Both the position numbers and the translations under genes were made by a program. From Stramenopiles sp. TOSAG23-2 (taxonomy: Eukaryota; Sar): a DNA stretch of 60,466 bases. Location of the stretch: assembly GCA_900128395.1 (NCBI GenBank), contig LT649250.1, forward strand, positions 1 to 60,466, given 5' to 3'. Below the pieces are notes generated by a model. The model searched no databases. It was not told where the DNA came from and saw only the letters and a list, made by a program, of their open reading frames with translations. Positions 9,840 to 21,700 of this stretch are shown piece by piece (the stretch's first letter is position 1; each line of letters begins with the position of its first letter).

Positions 9840-10417
9840 TTATCCCGTTTGTGTTCCTGTTTTAACGCAGAATGTAGTTTTAATGATCAATCTACCAGGT
9901 AGTATGTCTCAATATTAGTAATAATATCTCCAGCCTTGCTTCCAGTTTAACAATCCCAGGATGAAATTATACCATCCCTGCCTGCTATGTTAGTCAACTA
10001 AATATATGCAATAATATATATATTTATATTCTCTTTTTGTGTGTTGTAAAATTGTAAATGGAATGTTATTGCAGCAAAATATAGATGTGTAATAATTGTG
10101 TAGTGGATTCTACAATAAAATAATCGTATTTGTACAATGGGGCAATAAACCAATGTAATAAGGGCAAGTTGAACGAATTAATTTAACGTGAGTTATAATT
10201 GTAGAAAGTTAAATTATGTTATATGGAAGTTGGGATGTATAATATATATATTATATATATACGTGCATATACTCCGCGGTACCTGAGCATATAAACTTAG
10301 CACTATACACTGCGAGCGAAGCGTATTATATTTAATAATAATATATATTAAAATATATAACGTGCATAAATTATATGCAAGAACAACTTTTAAACTTTAC
10401 CACGAAGAAGCTGCTCC

Positions 10418-10675
10418 CTAAATTCTTATATTAGATCTATACGCCCCTCGTACGCTACGCTCCGATTCTTGAGGCTTCTCTCTGCTTGAGGTGCGTATAG
10501 AGTGGATTTGCTCGTTAAGGTTTCCTGAGTAGCTGCTCCCACATGATGATGCAGTGTTACGTGTTACATTGCGTATAATAATGTAATCTGGTAATGTACT
10601 AAAAAGCTTGGAAACTTTACGTTTTGACTTTTCGTTCCTTTTCATAGGCCATATATAAAATGTTCTCTTACTCAT
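10418..10675 (-). CDS. Small basic hypothetical ORF
   Basis: 85 codons from an ATG at 10675. The product is Arg/Ser/Lys-rich (MSKRTFYIWPMKRNEKSKRK...) with no recognisable domain. It contains more GC-rich codons than its surroundings. No neighbour supports a function, and the sequence around it is transposon-rich. It may be a chance frame or part of a decayed element. Confidence 0.2.
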   Translation of the reverse strand: MSKRTFYIWPMKRNEKSKRKVSKLFSTLPDYIIIRNVTRNTASSCGSSYSGNLNEQIHSIRTSSREKPQESERSVRGAYRSNIRI

Positions 10676-10736
10676 ATATATGTGTTTTTCTCTTACTCAT
10701 ATGTTATATAAAATTCTACTCATATATATCTTAGTT

Positions 10737-10949
10737 TCAGATGTAAGCCCTAAAATGATGAGCACAAGAAAACATGAAAACCTTGGTACCACCACATCCA
10801 ATTGCACCATGTGTTTTCATAAAACGCCCGTGTCCTACACCACTTTGCATGTTATTACCTAATGGCATTAATGGCATCTTTGTTTGTCCATAAATACATG
10901 AAGCATCCCATATTAATACGAACAATGCCATCATCGTCATCATTTTCAT
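10737..10949 (-). CDS. Possible small secreted peptide
   Basis: 70 codons from the ATG at 10949. The N-terminus MKMMTMMALFVLIWDASCIYG looks like a signal peptide, followed by about 49 residues rich in Gly, Met and His with three further Cys. It could be a secreted peptide or the first exon of a longer gene, but I found no convincing donor site. The hydrophobic start is the only positive evidence. Confidence 0.3.
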   Translation of the reverse strand: MKMMTMMALFVLIWDASCIYGQTKMPLMPLGNNMQSGVGHGRFMKTHGAIGCGGTKVFMFSCAHHFRAYI

Positions 10950-11322
10950 TTTTTCAATAAATATTTAATAAACAATAATCTAGATAAATAGCTTTAATGA
11001 TAATAATATGAATATATCTACCTATCTTACGACGTATAAACGTTATTATTTTTAAAATTATTTTCGAGGGTAAAAATTTTTTTGTTTTTTATTTCATCCG
11101 GTGTGCTTTCCTTTTATCGCTTCTTGGCTAAATAATAATTGCAATTTATATAGGACTTTAATACATATATTTAAAGAAAAATCAGCAAACATCAATGCAT
11201 CACATGATCAGCAATACGTATACACATAAAATGAAATCTTTTTAAAAGAAATATTTTTTAATGTGCGTTTCAGAAAAATTTCAGTTTTTGTATTTTTAAT
11301 ATTTTTAAAAAATTAAAAAATA

Positions 11323-11901
11323 GGGAGAATTGTTAATATTATGGCAATTTTACCTTAATATTATTGAACAAAATTTTTAGTGTTTACAATTAGATCCATA
11401 TATAACATATTAGTATATATATTTGTGTACTAAATTGAAAGTACGGACTTTCACCCCATTGTGTCTATGCTAGGACTTTTTTTTGCGCACCTGCTCGTTG
11501 ATAAATCAACTCCCGACGGTGGCAAAAAATAAGCTAGCATGACACATGGGGATGAAATCCTAGCCAATTTTTTATAAGTTGGATCTAGTATTGGTAATGC
11601 GGCGCCATGTTAAATATAACCAATACTGGATCCAACTTATAAAAAATTGGCTAGGATTTCATCCCCATGTGTCATGCTAGCTTATTTTTTGCCACCGTCG
11701 GGAGTTGATTTATCAACGAGCAGGTGCGCAAAAAAAAGTCCTAGCATAGACACAATGGGGTGAAAGTCCGTACTTTATTAGATCTGAAAAAATAATTGAT
11801 AGCATAAAACCATAAATAACACAAAAATGTTAGACGAAATCCCTTAAAAATACACCACCTTCAGGGTGTCAAAAATTTGCCATAACATTAACAATTCTCC
11901 C
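11323..11901. mobile_element. MITE-like palindromic element with 25-base terminal inverted repeats
   Basis: GGGAGAATTGTTAATATTAT... at 11323-11347 is matched with one mismatch by its reverse complement at 11877-11901. Inside lies a near-perfect long palindrome: arms 11438-11595 and 11619-11776 (158 bases each, one obvious mismatch) around a 23-base spacer holding GGCGCC. No transposase is encoded. This nested inverted structure is typical of non-autonomous foldback/MITE DNA elements. Flanking ATA on both sides may be a short target duplication. If transcribed, the inner arms would form a very long double-stranded hairpin. Confidence 0.75.
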
Positions 11902-12131
11902 ATAATAATGGCATATTTTAGGCTGATAGGGATATTTCCCCTTTTCTATTACTTATTAATATACAAATCAAATCAAGTTGTACTAATTTGACTTCAATAT
12001 TTTATTTATTTTTTGAATGAATAAAAATTTAACTAAGAATGTACACATGTGGAAAAGTATAGATATATATATATTGAACTAGAAACAAAGAGAACAAGAA
12101 ACATATATATTTATATATATACATATTAAAC

Positions 12132-12491
12132 ATGGCGTCATTAACTAATGAGCCACCGGCGAAAAGGTTAAAACAATCAACGATTGAAGCGTTAGAAGAA
12201 GAACGTGCGGAACCTATTGAAATTGGTATATTAGTTTTACCAGCTGGTTTTGAGTCTGCCTGCGGGATCATGACAAAAATACTTCTATATTTAGATATTA
12301 GATCATTATGTAATGTGAAACGATCATCTTTGATACAACAATGTAGAAAAAGATTTGGATGTGATGATTTTGAGCGTGTACGTGATGAAGCATTGAGTAT
12401 TGATTATGAAGGTAGAAGAAGTATAAATGAGATGATACTTTCACATCCAGCGAGAAGACTTTATTATTTAATTGAAATCTTGTTTTCTTAA
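12132..12491 (+). CDS. Hypothetical protein, 119 residues
   Basis: Clean frame from ATG at 12132 (CATGGCG context). The N-terminal part reads PPAKRLKQ, a basic patch that could act as a nuclear signal. The middle part, GIMTKILLYLDIRSLCNVKR, looks vaguely like an F-box or other short helical adaptor, and the C-terminus is helical with HPARRLYYLIEILF. Composition is like the other real genes in the window rather than the transposon debris beside it. I do not recognise a family. Confidence 0.55.
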   Translation: MASLTNEPPAKRLKQSTIEALEEERAEPIEIGILVLPAGFESACGIMTKILLYLDIRSLCNVKRSSLIQQCRKRFGCDDFERVRDEALSIDYEGRRSINEMILSHPARRLYYLIEILFS

Positions 12492-12733
12492 TTTTAGTAA
12501 AAATTCAATTTTATATATAAATATATATTTAAATGATGATATATTCTAATTTAATATTTATAATATATTTTATACAGGGTAATATATTACGAACCCAGAG
12601 TATGAATATTCATATTTTCACACAAAAATATCAAAGAAGGAAAAAAATACACATATTTTTTTAATTTTCATTATGTATGCATATACTGCTTTTTAAAATA
12701 TCATTACACGAATTATGATATTTTAAAAATTTT

Positions 12734-12947
12734 TATTCTCGTAAAATAACATTGTGTTGTCTTTTACTCTCTACCCCTGTATGCCCATAGATGGCTTACC
12801 TGTGAACTCACATCTGGATTTGCAATACGTTCTGAAGCTTTATTCTCGTAAAATAACATTGTGTTGTCTTTTACTCTCTACCCCTGTATGCCCATAGATG
12901 GCTTACCTGTGAACTCACATCTGGATTTGCAATACGTTCTGAAGCTT
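12734..12947. repeat. Tandem duplication of 107 bases covering the FkbM gene 3' end
   Basis: 12734-12840 and 12841-12947 are adjacent copies. The second contains the last codons and stop of the minus-strand FkbM gene (stop at 12871-12873). The first lies beyond the stop. The copies appear identical, so the event is recent or an assembly artefact. Confidence 0.85.
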
Positions 12948-13872
12948 GACTTGATACAATATAACCTAAAGCAATCAATTTTTTTGTTATTCGCTTGACA
13001 GCTGCAAAATTTTCTACTTCCAAGGTAATTTGTCTGATTTTCTTCCAATCACTTTTTTCAATGCCATTTAAAGCTAATTCTTCACATCCTTCAATATCAA
13101 TTTTTAACAAATCAATTACCTGCACATTATATTTTTTAATAATTGTAGATATAGTGGTCAAATTACATTCTACTTTCTCACTCTGATTTAATAATGATAA
13201 AAATAATTTAGCAAGGCATGATACAATAAAATTCGGCACTAAGGAGAAAAAACATTTACATCGACCTGTTTTTTTATACGATTGTGTCATAGCACTTAAG
13301 TCATCAAATAATCTATCTTTTCTTCTTTCATTGAAATCTGGCAATGCTGTACTCCATAACGAAAAATTATGATGAAAATCAAATGTGGTTTTGCTAATTT
13401 TATCAGAAATTCCTAATTGCAAGCAGTTTGCATTTCCACCATTATCATTGACATGTTTGTCTATATTTGCTTTACATATCTCATGAATTCGTGGTATTGG
13501 CTCGAAAGAAAATAAATTAATATTATTATTAGTAATTGAACCACAATACATGCTGAACATCCCAATGTTTGAACCTATATCAAATACGGTATCATTCTCT
13601 TTTAATTCCAAACCATGGCTAACATATGTGTTATCTTTCCATATTTCATCATATAAAAATTTAGTTTCTCCTTCTTGAAAACTAAATACTTCTTTATCAT
13701 TAGGCAAAATTAAAGTCTTTAGCTTTGCTACTTTTTTTGTTGTCGATGACGTCAGTTTTTTTATTATTATTAGAAATAAAAATGTAACTACAATTGTATA
13801 ATATTTGACGCTACTATCATCACTCTCAAAGATAGCAAGTAATTGCTGTGAAATGTCATTTAATAATGTCAT
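12871..13872 (-). CDS. FkbM-family methyltransferase with N-terminal membrane anchor
   Basis: 333 residues, ATG at 13872. A hydrophobic segment at about 25-38 (TIVVTFLFLIII), flanked by Lys, suggests a single-pass membrane anchor. The SAM-binding glycine motif VFDIGSNIGMFS is at about 96-107, and the family motif LLKIDIEGCE follows near residue 255. FkbM-type enzymes are SAM-dependent O-methyltransferases acting on sugars, glycans or polyketides, and the substrate here is unknown. The usual C-terminal strand region is present (LGYIVSS...HLWAYRG). The gene 3' end lies in a recent tandem duplication. Confidence 0.8.
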   Translation of the reverse strand: MTLLNDISQQLLAIFESDDSSVKYYTIVVTFLFLIIIKKLTSSTTKKVAKLKTLILPNDKEVFSFQEGETKFLYDEIWKDNTYVSHGLELKENDTVFDIGSNIGMFSMYCGSITNNNINLFSFEPIPRIHEICKANIDKHVNDNGGNANCLQLGISDKISKTTFDFHHNFSLWSTALPDFNERRKDRLFDDLSAMTQSYKKTGRCKCFFSLVPNFIVSCLAKLFLSLLNQSEKVECNLTTISTIIKKYNVQVIDLLKIDIEGCEELALNGIEKSDWKKIRQITLEVENFAAVKRITKKLIALGYIVSSQASERIANPDVSSQVSHLWAYRGRE

Positions 13873-14215
13873 TTGTTTTTCAATTCGTTGGCGTGGTAAT
13901 AATGGTAATGTGTATGCTATTTTATTGATTGAATTTTGTTGTTGTTGTTATCTACCAACCACGGCATCACTTGTATTTGAATTTTATTTGTATTTTAATT
14001 TTGCTTGTGTGTGTTTTTGTGGTGGGCATCACGTGGGTTTTTTATATTATCTCCTCCTCTGGCAGCAAAAGGAAGCTGATGAGTTGAAAAGTTTTTAAGG
14101 ATTGATTTATCAAAAGTTGTTAAATTTGGTTCTTCCTATATAAACTAGTTATACTTAAAAATGTTGATTCCAATATCAATATGCCACGATAATATTTTCA
14201 ATTTGCTATCCATGG

Positions 14216-14664
14216 ACAGTTCTTGACCGCACCTTCCCAGCATCTGCTAGAGGCTGGAAAAGTGGAATCGTATTTTAGGTATTATTTGTCTACTAATTAG
14301 TACATTAACACGTATAAAATTATACTATCAAAAAGCATCTGTCCGGACAGATGCCGGACAGATGCCGGACAGATGCTCTTTTTTTCAATACTGTGTAGTG
14401 TTAAAACCATGATCACATATTTAACTACACTTTTATATAGTTAAATTAGAATACTAATTTAACATAATGGTTTTAACACTACACAGTATTGAAAAAAGAG
14501 CATCTGTCCGGCATCTGTCCGGCATCTGTCCGGACAGATGCTTTTTGATAGTATAATTTTATACGTGTTAATGTACTAATTAGTAGACAAATAATACCTA
14601 AAATACGATTCCACTTTTCCAGCCTCTGCTAGCAAGAAGCTGGGAAGGTGCGGTCAAGAACTGT
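14216..14664. mobile_element. Second long palindromic MITE-like element with internal CGGACAGATGC repeats
   Basis: The ends read ACAGTTCTTGACCGCACC at 14216 and its reverse complement ending at 14664. Arms of roughly 200 bases are near-perfect inverted copies around a short AT-rich centre near 14410-14460. Each arm holds a small cluster of an 11-base unit CGGACAGATGC next to its own inverse (about 14334-14377 and 14500-14543), so hairpins nest within the hairpin. No reading frame for a transposase. No target duplication is obvious. It is unrelated in sequence to the element at 11323-11901. Confidence 0.75.
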
Positions 14665-14766
14665 ACTTTTAATTTGTTAGTACAACCTTATATATTATTA
14701 TTTTTCTCTGGACATGGCATGAAAAGTGTCGTGTTTGATACGGGGAAACATATATATATATATACA

Positions 14767-14994
14767 TATTCACCATTTATATAGTGTATGTATGTACAGA
14801 AACTTATATAAAATACAGGAGACAAGAATAATATGACTTATTATGGAACAGCTGCAATTCTTGCCACCGCTGGAGCAGCATATTCACCATTTATATAGTG
14901 TATGTATGTACAGAAACTTATATAAAATACAGGCGACAAGAATAATATGACTTATTATGGAACAGCTGCAATTCTTGCCACCGCTGGAGCAGCA
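14767..14994. repeat. Tandem duplication of 114 bases covering the cytochrome b5 gene start
   Basis: 14767-14880 and 14881-14994 are adjacent copies differing at one visible base (GGAGACAAG versus GGCGACAAG). Both contain the ATG and the first 16 codons. The upstream copy reads into a stop after about 22 codons, so it makes a short upstream reading frame before the real start at 14947. Confidence 0.9.
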
Positions 14995-15627
14995 GCTACA
15001 CATGTAATGTATGAGATACGAAAATATGGATTGGAGAATGCATGGTCAAAATCTATCGCACGTAAAGGAAGTTTTACAAATCCAGTTGCGAAACTATATT
15101 CGTCGCTAGTTCATTTTTATAGCATTAGGGGTGAGGCAAAGGCAAGAGAACATGGTGATTTAAGTGATGAAGAGAAACGACAGCAAATGTCAGACTGGCA
15201 TAGTTTTTTTTATGAGATGACTGGGGAAGTGAATTCACCAGAATTAAAACAGTTAGTCTATCATAAACGTTTTATGAATAATGATTTGTTGAATAAAATG
15301 TTTGAAGAAAGGGAAAAAAAAGAACCAGGTTCAGAGGAGGCTCTTATAATATCGATGGATGAATTACAAAGACACAATACCCCCGATGATTTATGGATAG
15401 CAATTGAAGGAAATGTATATGATTTGACTGAATTTGCTGCTCTGCATCCAGGTGGTCCTACAATTATAAAAAGATTTGCGGGAAGAGATTGTACTGATGC
15501 TTTTTTAAAAATCAAACATTCACCGTCTGCTGTTACCCTTTCTAATAAATTAATCATTGGCAAATTATCCACTACTAGAGCTACCATCGAACAAAGCAGC
15601 AACGTGAGGTTGAATGCTAGATTATAA
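14947..15627 (+). CDS. Cytochrome b5-domain protein
   Basis: 226 residues, ATG at 14947. The cytochrome b5-like heme-binding domain lies at about 133-208. The first axial His is in HPGG (His167) and the second is His191 in KIKHSPSA. The fold markers DLWIAIEGNVYDLTEF and FAGRDCTDAF are present. The N-terminal 130 residues start with a small-residue hydrophobic stretch (TAAILATAGAAATHVMY), probably a membrane anchor or organelle signal, then a charged linker. Such proteins carry electrons to membrane oxidases, desaturases or hydroxylases, but the partner is unknown. A duplicated copy of its 5' end lies directly upstream. Confidence 0.85.
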   Translation: MTYYGTAAILATAGAAATHVMYEIRKYGLENAWSKSIARKGSFTNPVAKLYSSLVHFYSIRGEAKAREHGDLSDEEKRQQMSDWHSFFYEMTGEVNSPELKQLVYHKRFMNNDLLNKMFEEREKKEPGSEEALIISMDELQRHNTPDDLWIAIEGNVYDLTEFAALHPGGPTIIKRFAGRDCTDAFLKIKHSPSAVTLSNKLIIGKLSTTRATIEQSSNVRLNARL

Positions 15628-15768
15628 AATATATAACATGTTTGTACATAAAAAAAAATGATTTCATTTTTTTAAGACTCTTTATAATTATTTTTATACG
15701 AATACGGTGTAATATATGATGTATGATACTTCTCTCAATTAAATCTCATTCGTACGATATCAAAATTT

Positions 15769-18700
15769 TTATAAATCTTTATATTCATCCCTGTTACTAA
15801 GATCATAATCACCATCCATCATAGGGGAGTTTTCAATAGCAGTAACTATTTGTTGAAAACAGATTTTTTTTGAAGTGTAAGCGGGCAACTTCAATTCAAA
15901 AAAACAGGTTTGTGCTGTTGGTAATCTTTCATTTGGATTTGGATTTGAGCATTTTTTAATCGTAAATGGCATGGTAAAATCACTTTGAGATCGCGGTAAG
16001 CGTTCACAGGCACTTACAAAACTTAGAAACAAAGATAGTTGTTTCGAATTCATTTCGTTTAATGATTCCCAGAAATATTGAATAATTTCATTTTCTTCCT
16101 CATATCCATCAGCATATTCAGTCATTGACTTTAATAAATCCAAATCAATATCGGATGAGCCACATATCAAATTTTCCAACTCTCTAGGTTGAAACAAACA
16201 AAATAATTCTGTGGGTAGAACGGAGCTAATACCGTTGTAGAAGTGCTCCAATTGAATATTACCACGTTGTAACCTTGAATTTTCGATTTGTAGTAGTGAT
16301 TCATATAAATTTTGTTTCGTAATACGTTTTGAATTCAAATATATTTCAAATTGCTCATTCAAATCATCTAATAAATCTTCATTAATGTGATCTAAATTTA
16401 TTTTTCTATATTGTTTCAGAGTACTACATAAGACAGGATCAAGACTTTTCAAATCCTCTCCATATTCAACATGGCTTCCAGTTAGAGGTTTCCATATCAA
16501 CGAAGATAAGTTTAACGGGATTATGATTCCATGCCTTACTGCTGTGCCAATTAGCTGCCCTAAAAACTTAATTCTTTTCAGAAAGGTATCGTCCATACAC
16601 TCCGGTGATGCATTAAATTCTTGAATATTTGATTGTCCCATTTTAGTACTATTTAATATTCCTAGACACTCTAATTCACTAGCACATGCACTTTGAAACA
16701 AAGCACGGTACGGGCCACCATTATCAGCAACCCCTTCTCCAGCAAATTTTACGTAAAATGCACGACTTTGACCTTTATCTTGAACATCAATAAATGATCT
16801 ACGGTAATGCTTATCCTTCCATCCACTCATCACATTATATACTTGTCCAAAAGTTGACAAATGAAAACGCTGTGATTTGTCTCCTATCTTTTTTAAAGTA
16901 TCAAGCGTTGCCTTTATACGATTGATAGATATTTCTACTAATTCTTCCGGTTTGTCGTATTCATCCATAGGTGGCTGTGTCGGCTCTGTAGTTGCATCTA
17001 AAAGTTCCTCCCAAATATTCATTTTTGTATTTTGAAAAATAATGTTCTTAATGTCATATATCTTTCGTCCAAATGATGAAGAAAAAATGATTTTTTCTTG
17101 TTGCAAAGACGTTAATTTTTCCCGTTCAATAGAAAAATCAATCAATGGGAGCAACGTGCCAATCTTTATATTTAAATTTAACAATACAAAAAAACGTGCC
17201 ATGCATGCTTCTGTTGGGATTTCTTTTTTCGCAAAAATATCATTACTATCATGCGAAGGTGACATTATATCTTTTATCTTTAAATGTGCTGGATCCAGAT
17301 TTAAACGACTTGTTGCTTGATTTATATTTTCAACTATACTCTCATCAACATCAATAGTCCACCATTTTTCATTTTGTACTAAGTTCACAAAGTTCTCAAA
17401 ATCAATTTCACGTAATGCAATCAATTCAGCTTCAGAATTGAACGCAGTTCCATTTTTATCGTCGCTTACCCCATTCCCATCCTTTGATTCTGTATCGTTG
17501 CCAAGACTTCCATCGTTAATTGATTTTAAATCTTCGTTATATTGATCAATTGCCATCCTAGCACCATCTTGACCAACAGAAAAGATCCATGTCAATGCTT
17601 CATCCACCGTTCCTTGCATCAGCATTATCACTTTGTAATCATCAGGACTAAAGTCTACTTGGCCTTGTAACATCATGGATAGAGATTGAATACCTTCTAA
17701 AACACTTGGATCTTCCTGTGGGATTTCTTCGCCTTCTTGAAGTAATCGTATTTCCCCATTGTTCACTTTAATAGCAACATCTTCTTTTGTCCAATACCAA
17801 GTTTGCTCATCTTCTCCATCTTGCGTTGTATACCATATATGCCCTCTTTGACTCCCTAATATCTTCACCTCGCCACGGATTTTACTTACTAGTCGATCCC
17901 CGGCTTTCCAATTTTGCCCAGATGATTTCTTACATGCTGCTGGAGACGGATCAACAGTGATAAATATCCCAGGGCGTGTTAAATACCGACGTTGATTTAA
18001 ACGATAACTTTTCATTAAGCGGTAGGACTCCTGCAAAAATTTCATTGGCAAATTCACACCCATTTTTTTCCAATTTTGTATCATCATAGCTGCATAAATC
18101 GCGTCATCTAATCGCTGTCTAGTACTACCAGATGGTCTTGAGATCCACTTTGAATATTTTAGTGAAACTCTGTCATTATTACCATCTTTAGCTGACAATG
18201 AAAAAGACGGGTATAGAATTTGGCTATCCATTCGGCTTCGATCTCCATCAACGCCGCCAGTGCGAATGAACCTATGTGCGACACCAAAATTAACAGCTTT
18301 TTTCTGTGTTGAAAATTGGTCTAAACCATCTTTAATGAAGGCAATAAGACCACGATCCATATCAAGTATAACACCAATTACATCACCTGTATTGTAAAAT
18401 CTACCATACATTTCTTGTCCATGTTGACGATCAACTTTGCATCTGTAGCTTATAAATGCGTAATCACCCCAACCTTCATTTTCCTCTTCATAATATTCGG
18501 GGTTGTTACTGCCTCCATTGCTATGCATATTGCGCCGATGCGAAACGCCAATCGCCATCGTTCCCCATTCAACACTTTCGCATTTGACTTCCCAATAATG
18601 AAGCCCACTCGAAAAACCTCTGTTTCCGAGCACAAATCCTTTGCTTCCACCTGCGTATTTTGCAGTCTGTAGATCATCTGATAAATCAACACCACCTTGT

Positions 18701-21700
18701 ACGGAGGAAGGATCAAATACAAATAATTTATCAAACGAAAAATTATACGAACCATTTATTTCTATATCGACAGCATCCTCTGATTCAAAACTAGACTCTA
18801 CGACATCGTTATCTATAAAATTTAATGCCTCCGGGACTTTTTCTGTTGAGAGCCTTTTCAAAGAAACGGGTGGTTTTGCGTTCGATCGAACATATTTCCC
18901 ATGTGAATACAACAGAAATTCTTTTTCAAATATTTTGTAATTTAGGGAACTAAGTACGGTGGCATACATGTTCTTGTTTAGTATTTCGTTGCCATTCTCT
19001 AAATTTGAATGCTCAAACACGCCATTCATTTTACCATTGATCCAGTTACCTTTCCAAGATTCCGTTTTACCTCCTGGTAAATATAAAATACCAAATCCAT
19101 GAGGTACCCCCCGACTCCAATAACCCTGATATCGTTGGCAAAATTTAACATGGTTTGAAATGTTGCCTATGGCAATTGGTATTTCAGCCTTTGAGGAAAT
19201 GGTTTTGCATCTTGATAATACATTGCTACCTCTATACTGACAATTGTAAAAACCACTTTTAAATCCCAAGATACGTAGGCTCGCTGTACCATAAATACTT
19301 AGACATGGTCTCACTGTATCCCATTTAAATGGGGAATCTTTTATATCTAAATTCATATACCCAACAACTTCACTATTTTTGAACAAATACAGTGATTTAA
19401 TATCATCAGAAATTAAGAAGCCTAAAATATCTCCATTTGTACAATACAATGCATGACGCGAATCTCCAACAGTATAAACTTTTCCATTTTTGGAAATAGT
19501 ACCAGTTCGAAGATTCCATGCAATACATTGTTTTTGTTTTTCTATTGACTCTTTTAGATTCGCTGCAATAGGTGCAAAGCCCACCACAAGGTCAGCGGAA
19601 CGACCTCTAGATATGTGCATAAATTCCCATAATCTGCCTTTCATTGTATGCACAGTGTGTTTCTTGTTATTATCCGGGTCTTTGCCAACATCAATAAAGA
19701 TAGAAGAGAACTTTTTATGTTTTACAGTCGAATTAATTTTTTTTCCATCATTGGAAATTACTACGTTTGCAGCATGGTTTGCGCTTGGAAATACACAGCG
19801 TGATTCATACGGTAAGAGTGGTCCCAAGTTTTTTAGCTTCACTTTGTTTGACCATTTACCTTTTAAAATATTACCTTCAATTGTCCCATTGTATTTACTG
19901 CCAAGGTTCCATTGATATGATTCCGGCGAGCCCAAAATTTGTTCAATTATTTCAAAACTAACTTTGCAACCTTCAGTGAAAGTACATGTATCTAATTCCA
20001 TAAATGGACTTTCATCATTCTTATCCTCACCATCATCAATATCATCGCTTTCATCATTTCGTGTAATAATGACACTATTTAGAAGTGTGCCTTCATAACG
20101 AAATTGGACCCCATTGTCCGGAAAATAAACTGTTCCTGATATTTGGTAGACGTAACCACTTTTCTTTTTGGTAAAATGCTTTCCAACGGCAAGCTTAAAT
20201 ACTGCCGATTTGACATCATCACTTTGCCAAAAGCCATTTACACGTTTTAAACCGTACCTTTTCCAAGACCCAACACATGTCAATATTTCATCATGGGATT
20301 GTGAAGTCCTCTCAACAATTGCAGTTTTTTTCCAAAGACTAGTTGTGTCCTCTGCCCACTCCGCATTATAAACAAAAGTTGCGGTAAGATGTTTTGACAA
20401 ATCTTCAATGTAACAGCCAGAACCGACATCAAAGCGCCAAAAGCCTAATAATGACTCTTGAGTAGCTAGCGGTAATTCATTTAACTTCCATACCATATCT
20501 CTTTTAATTTCTTTTGGACTACGTGCCACGCGCCAGTATCGTACTTCGCCCAGCAATCCACAAAAGCCGTTTTCTTTACTCCCAATATATGTCAGAGGTA
20601 ATTTTATGTTCTCTTGTGTAGTTATATAATGTTTGCCAATTTTTTCCCCATCCACATATAATTCTAAAATTGTCTTTAATCCACCACCTTTACGTGCGAC
20701 GAGTGCTAAATGCGTCCATTTCCCCCTGTTTACTTCATATTCAAAGGACAAAGGCTCAAAACCAACAATTTCAAAACATACATGCTTCCCAGTTTTAGCC
20801 TTTGAGGAAGATTTGCTTTTGTCAGCAGATTTTTTTTCTTGCCCTTTTTTCCTTCTTTTTCTTTTTTTTGGAGCTTTCCCGCCACCTGAGTTTTGTGAAG
20901 ACTCCCCATAATCAACAAACTTCGCATCGTTCATCGTTAATCCAGAACAGCGAATATGAAACCTAAATTTTGAAGAAAACGAAATGGTTTCAAGGCTGTC
21001 TTCATTCTTTTCGCCATCATCCATGGTTCCTCTTTTAATCCAAAATTCAGCTGTCCATGGAACCGACTTATCAGGCATGGTATGGGTTGATAGTGATACA
21101 GAAATGTAAGAACGGCTTGATAAAGACAATACAAAATTCCCATTTTCTATGCCTTGAAAATCATCGTTAAGCGTCACATCATTGCTACCTTGGCTTTTTG
21201 ATTTAATTAATTGCAATAGTCCAGTAAATTCAACCAGGCTCTTACTGTAGGTAGAGTATAAAGGGTGGTCTTCAAGTTCTCTGTAAATTCGCCGTGCCGC
21301 CATCGAAAACAATCTTAAAGTTGGAACAGCTTCAAGATATTTACTCAAATCTTGTTGCGTCTTTAAATGTTCATTTAGCTTTAAAACTTTTTGCAAAATG
21401 GAACTTAAAATTTTAAACGCCTGCTGTTTCATGGAGGTACTTGGTGATTTTAAAGTTCTTGTCCAAATTGAAAATAGATGTAAATAGCTTTCATTCCTAA
21501 GTTTCAAGATTTTAATGCTATCGTCATTCTTAGGGATTACACCCTCATCCGTGCCAAGTAGAACTCCTGTAATCCACTCTGCAAAATATATATTTGGTGT
21601 TTCCATAGTCTTTATATCAGTCATGCGAACGTACGATTCTTCAGTGTGCCGATTAGAAGCAAATTTTCTTTGGGCAGCATTTGCTAAAATCGATCCCAGC

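Noticed and set aside
14070-14095. CTGATGAG...GAAA resembling a hammerhead ribozyme core
   Set aside because: There is no stem II between the two conserved parts and no flanking helices can be drawn, so the match is chance.
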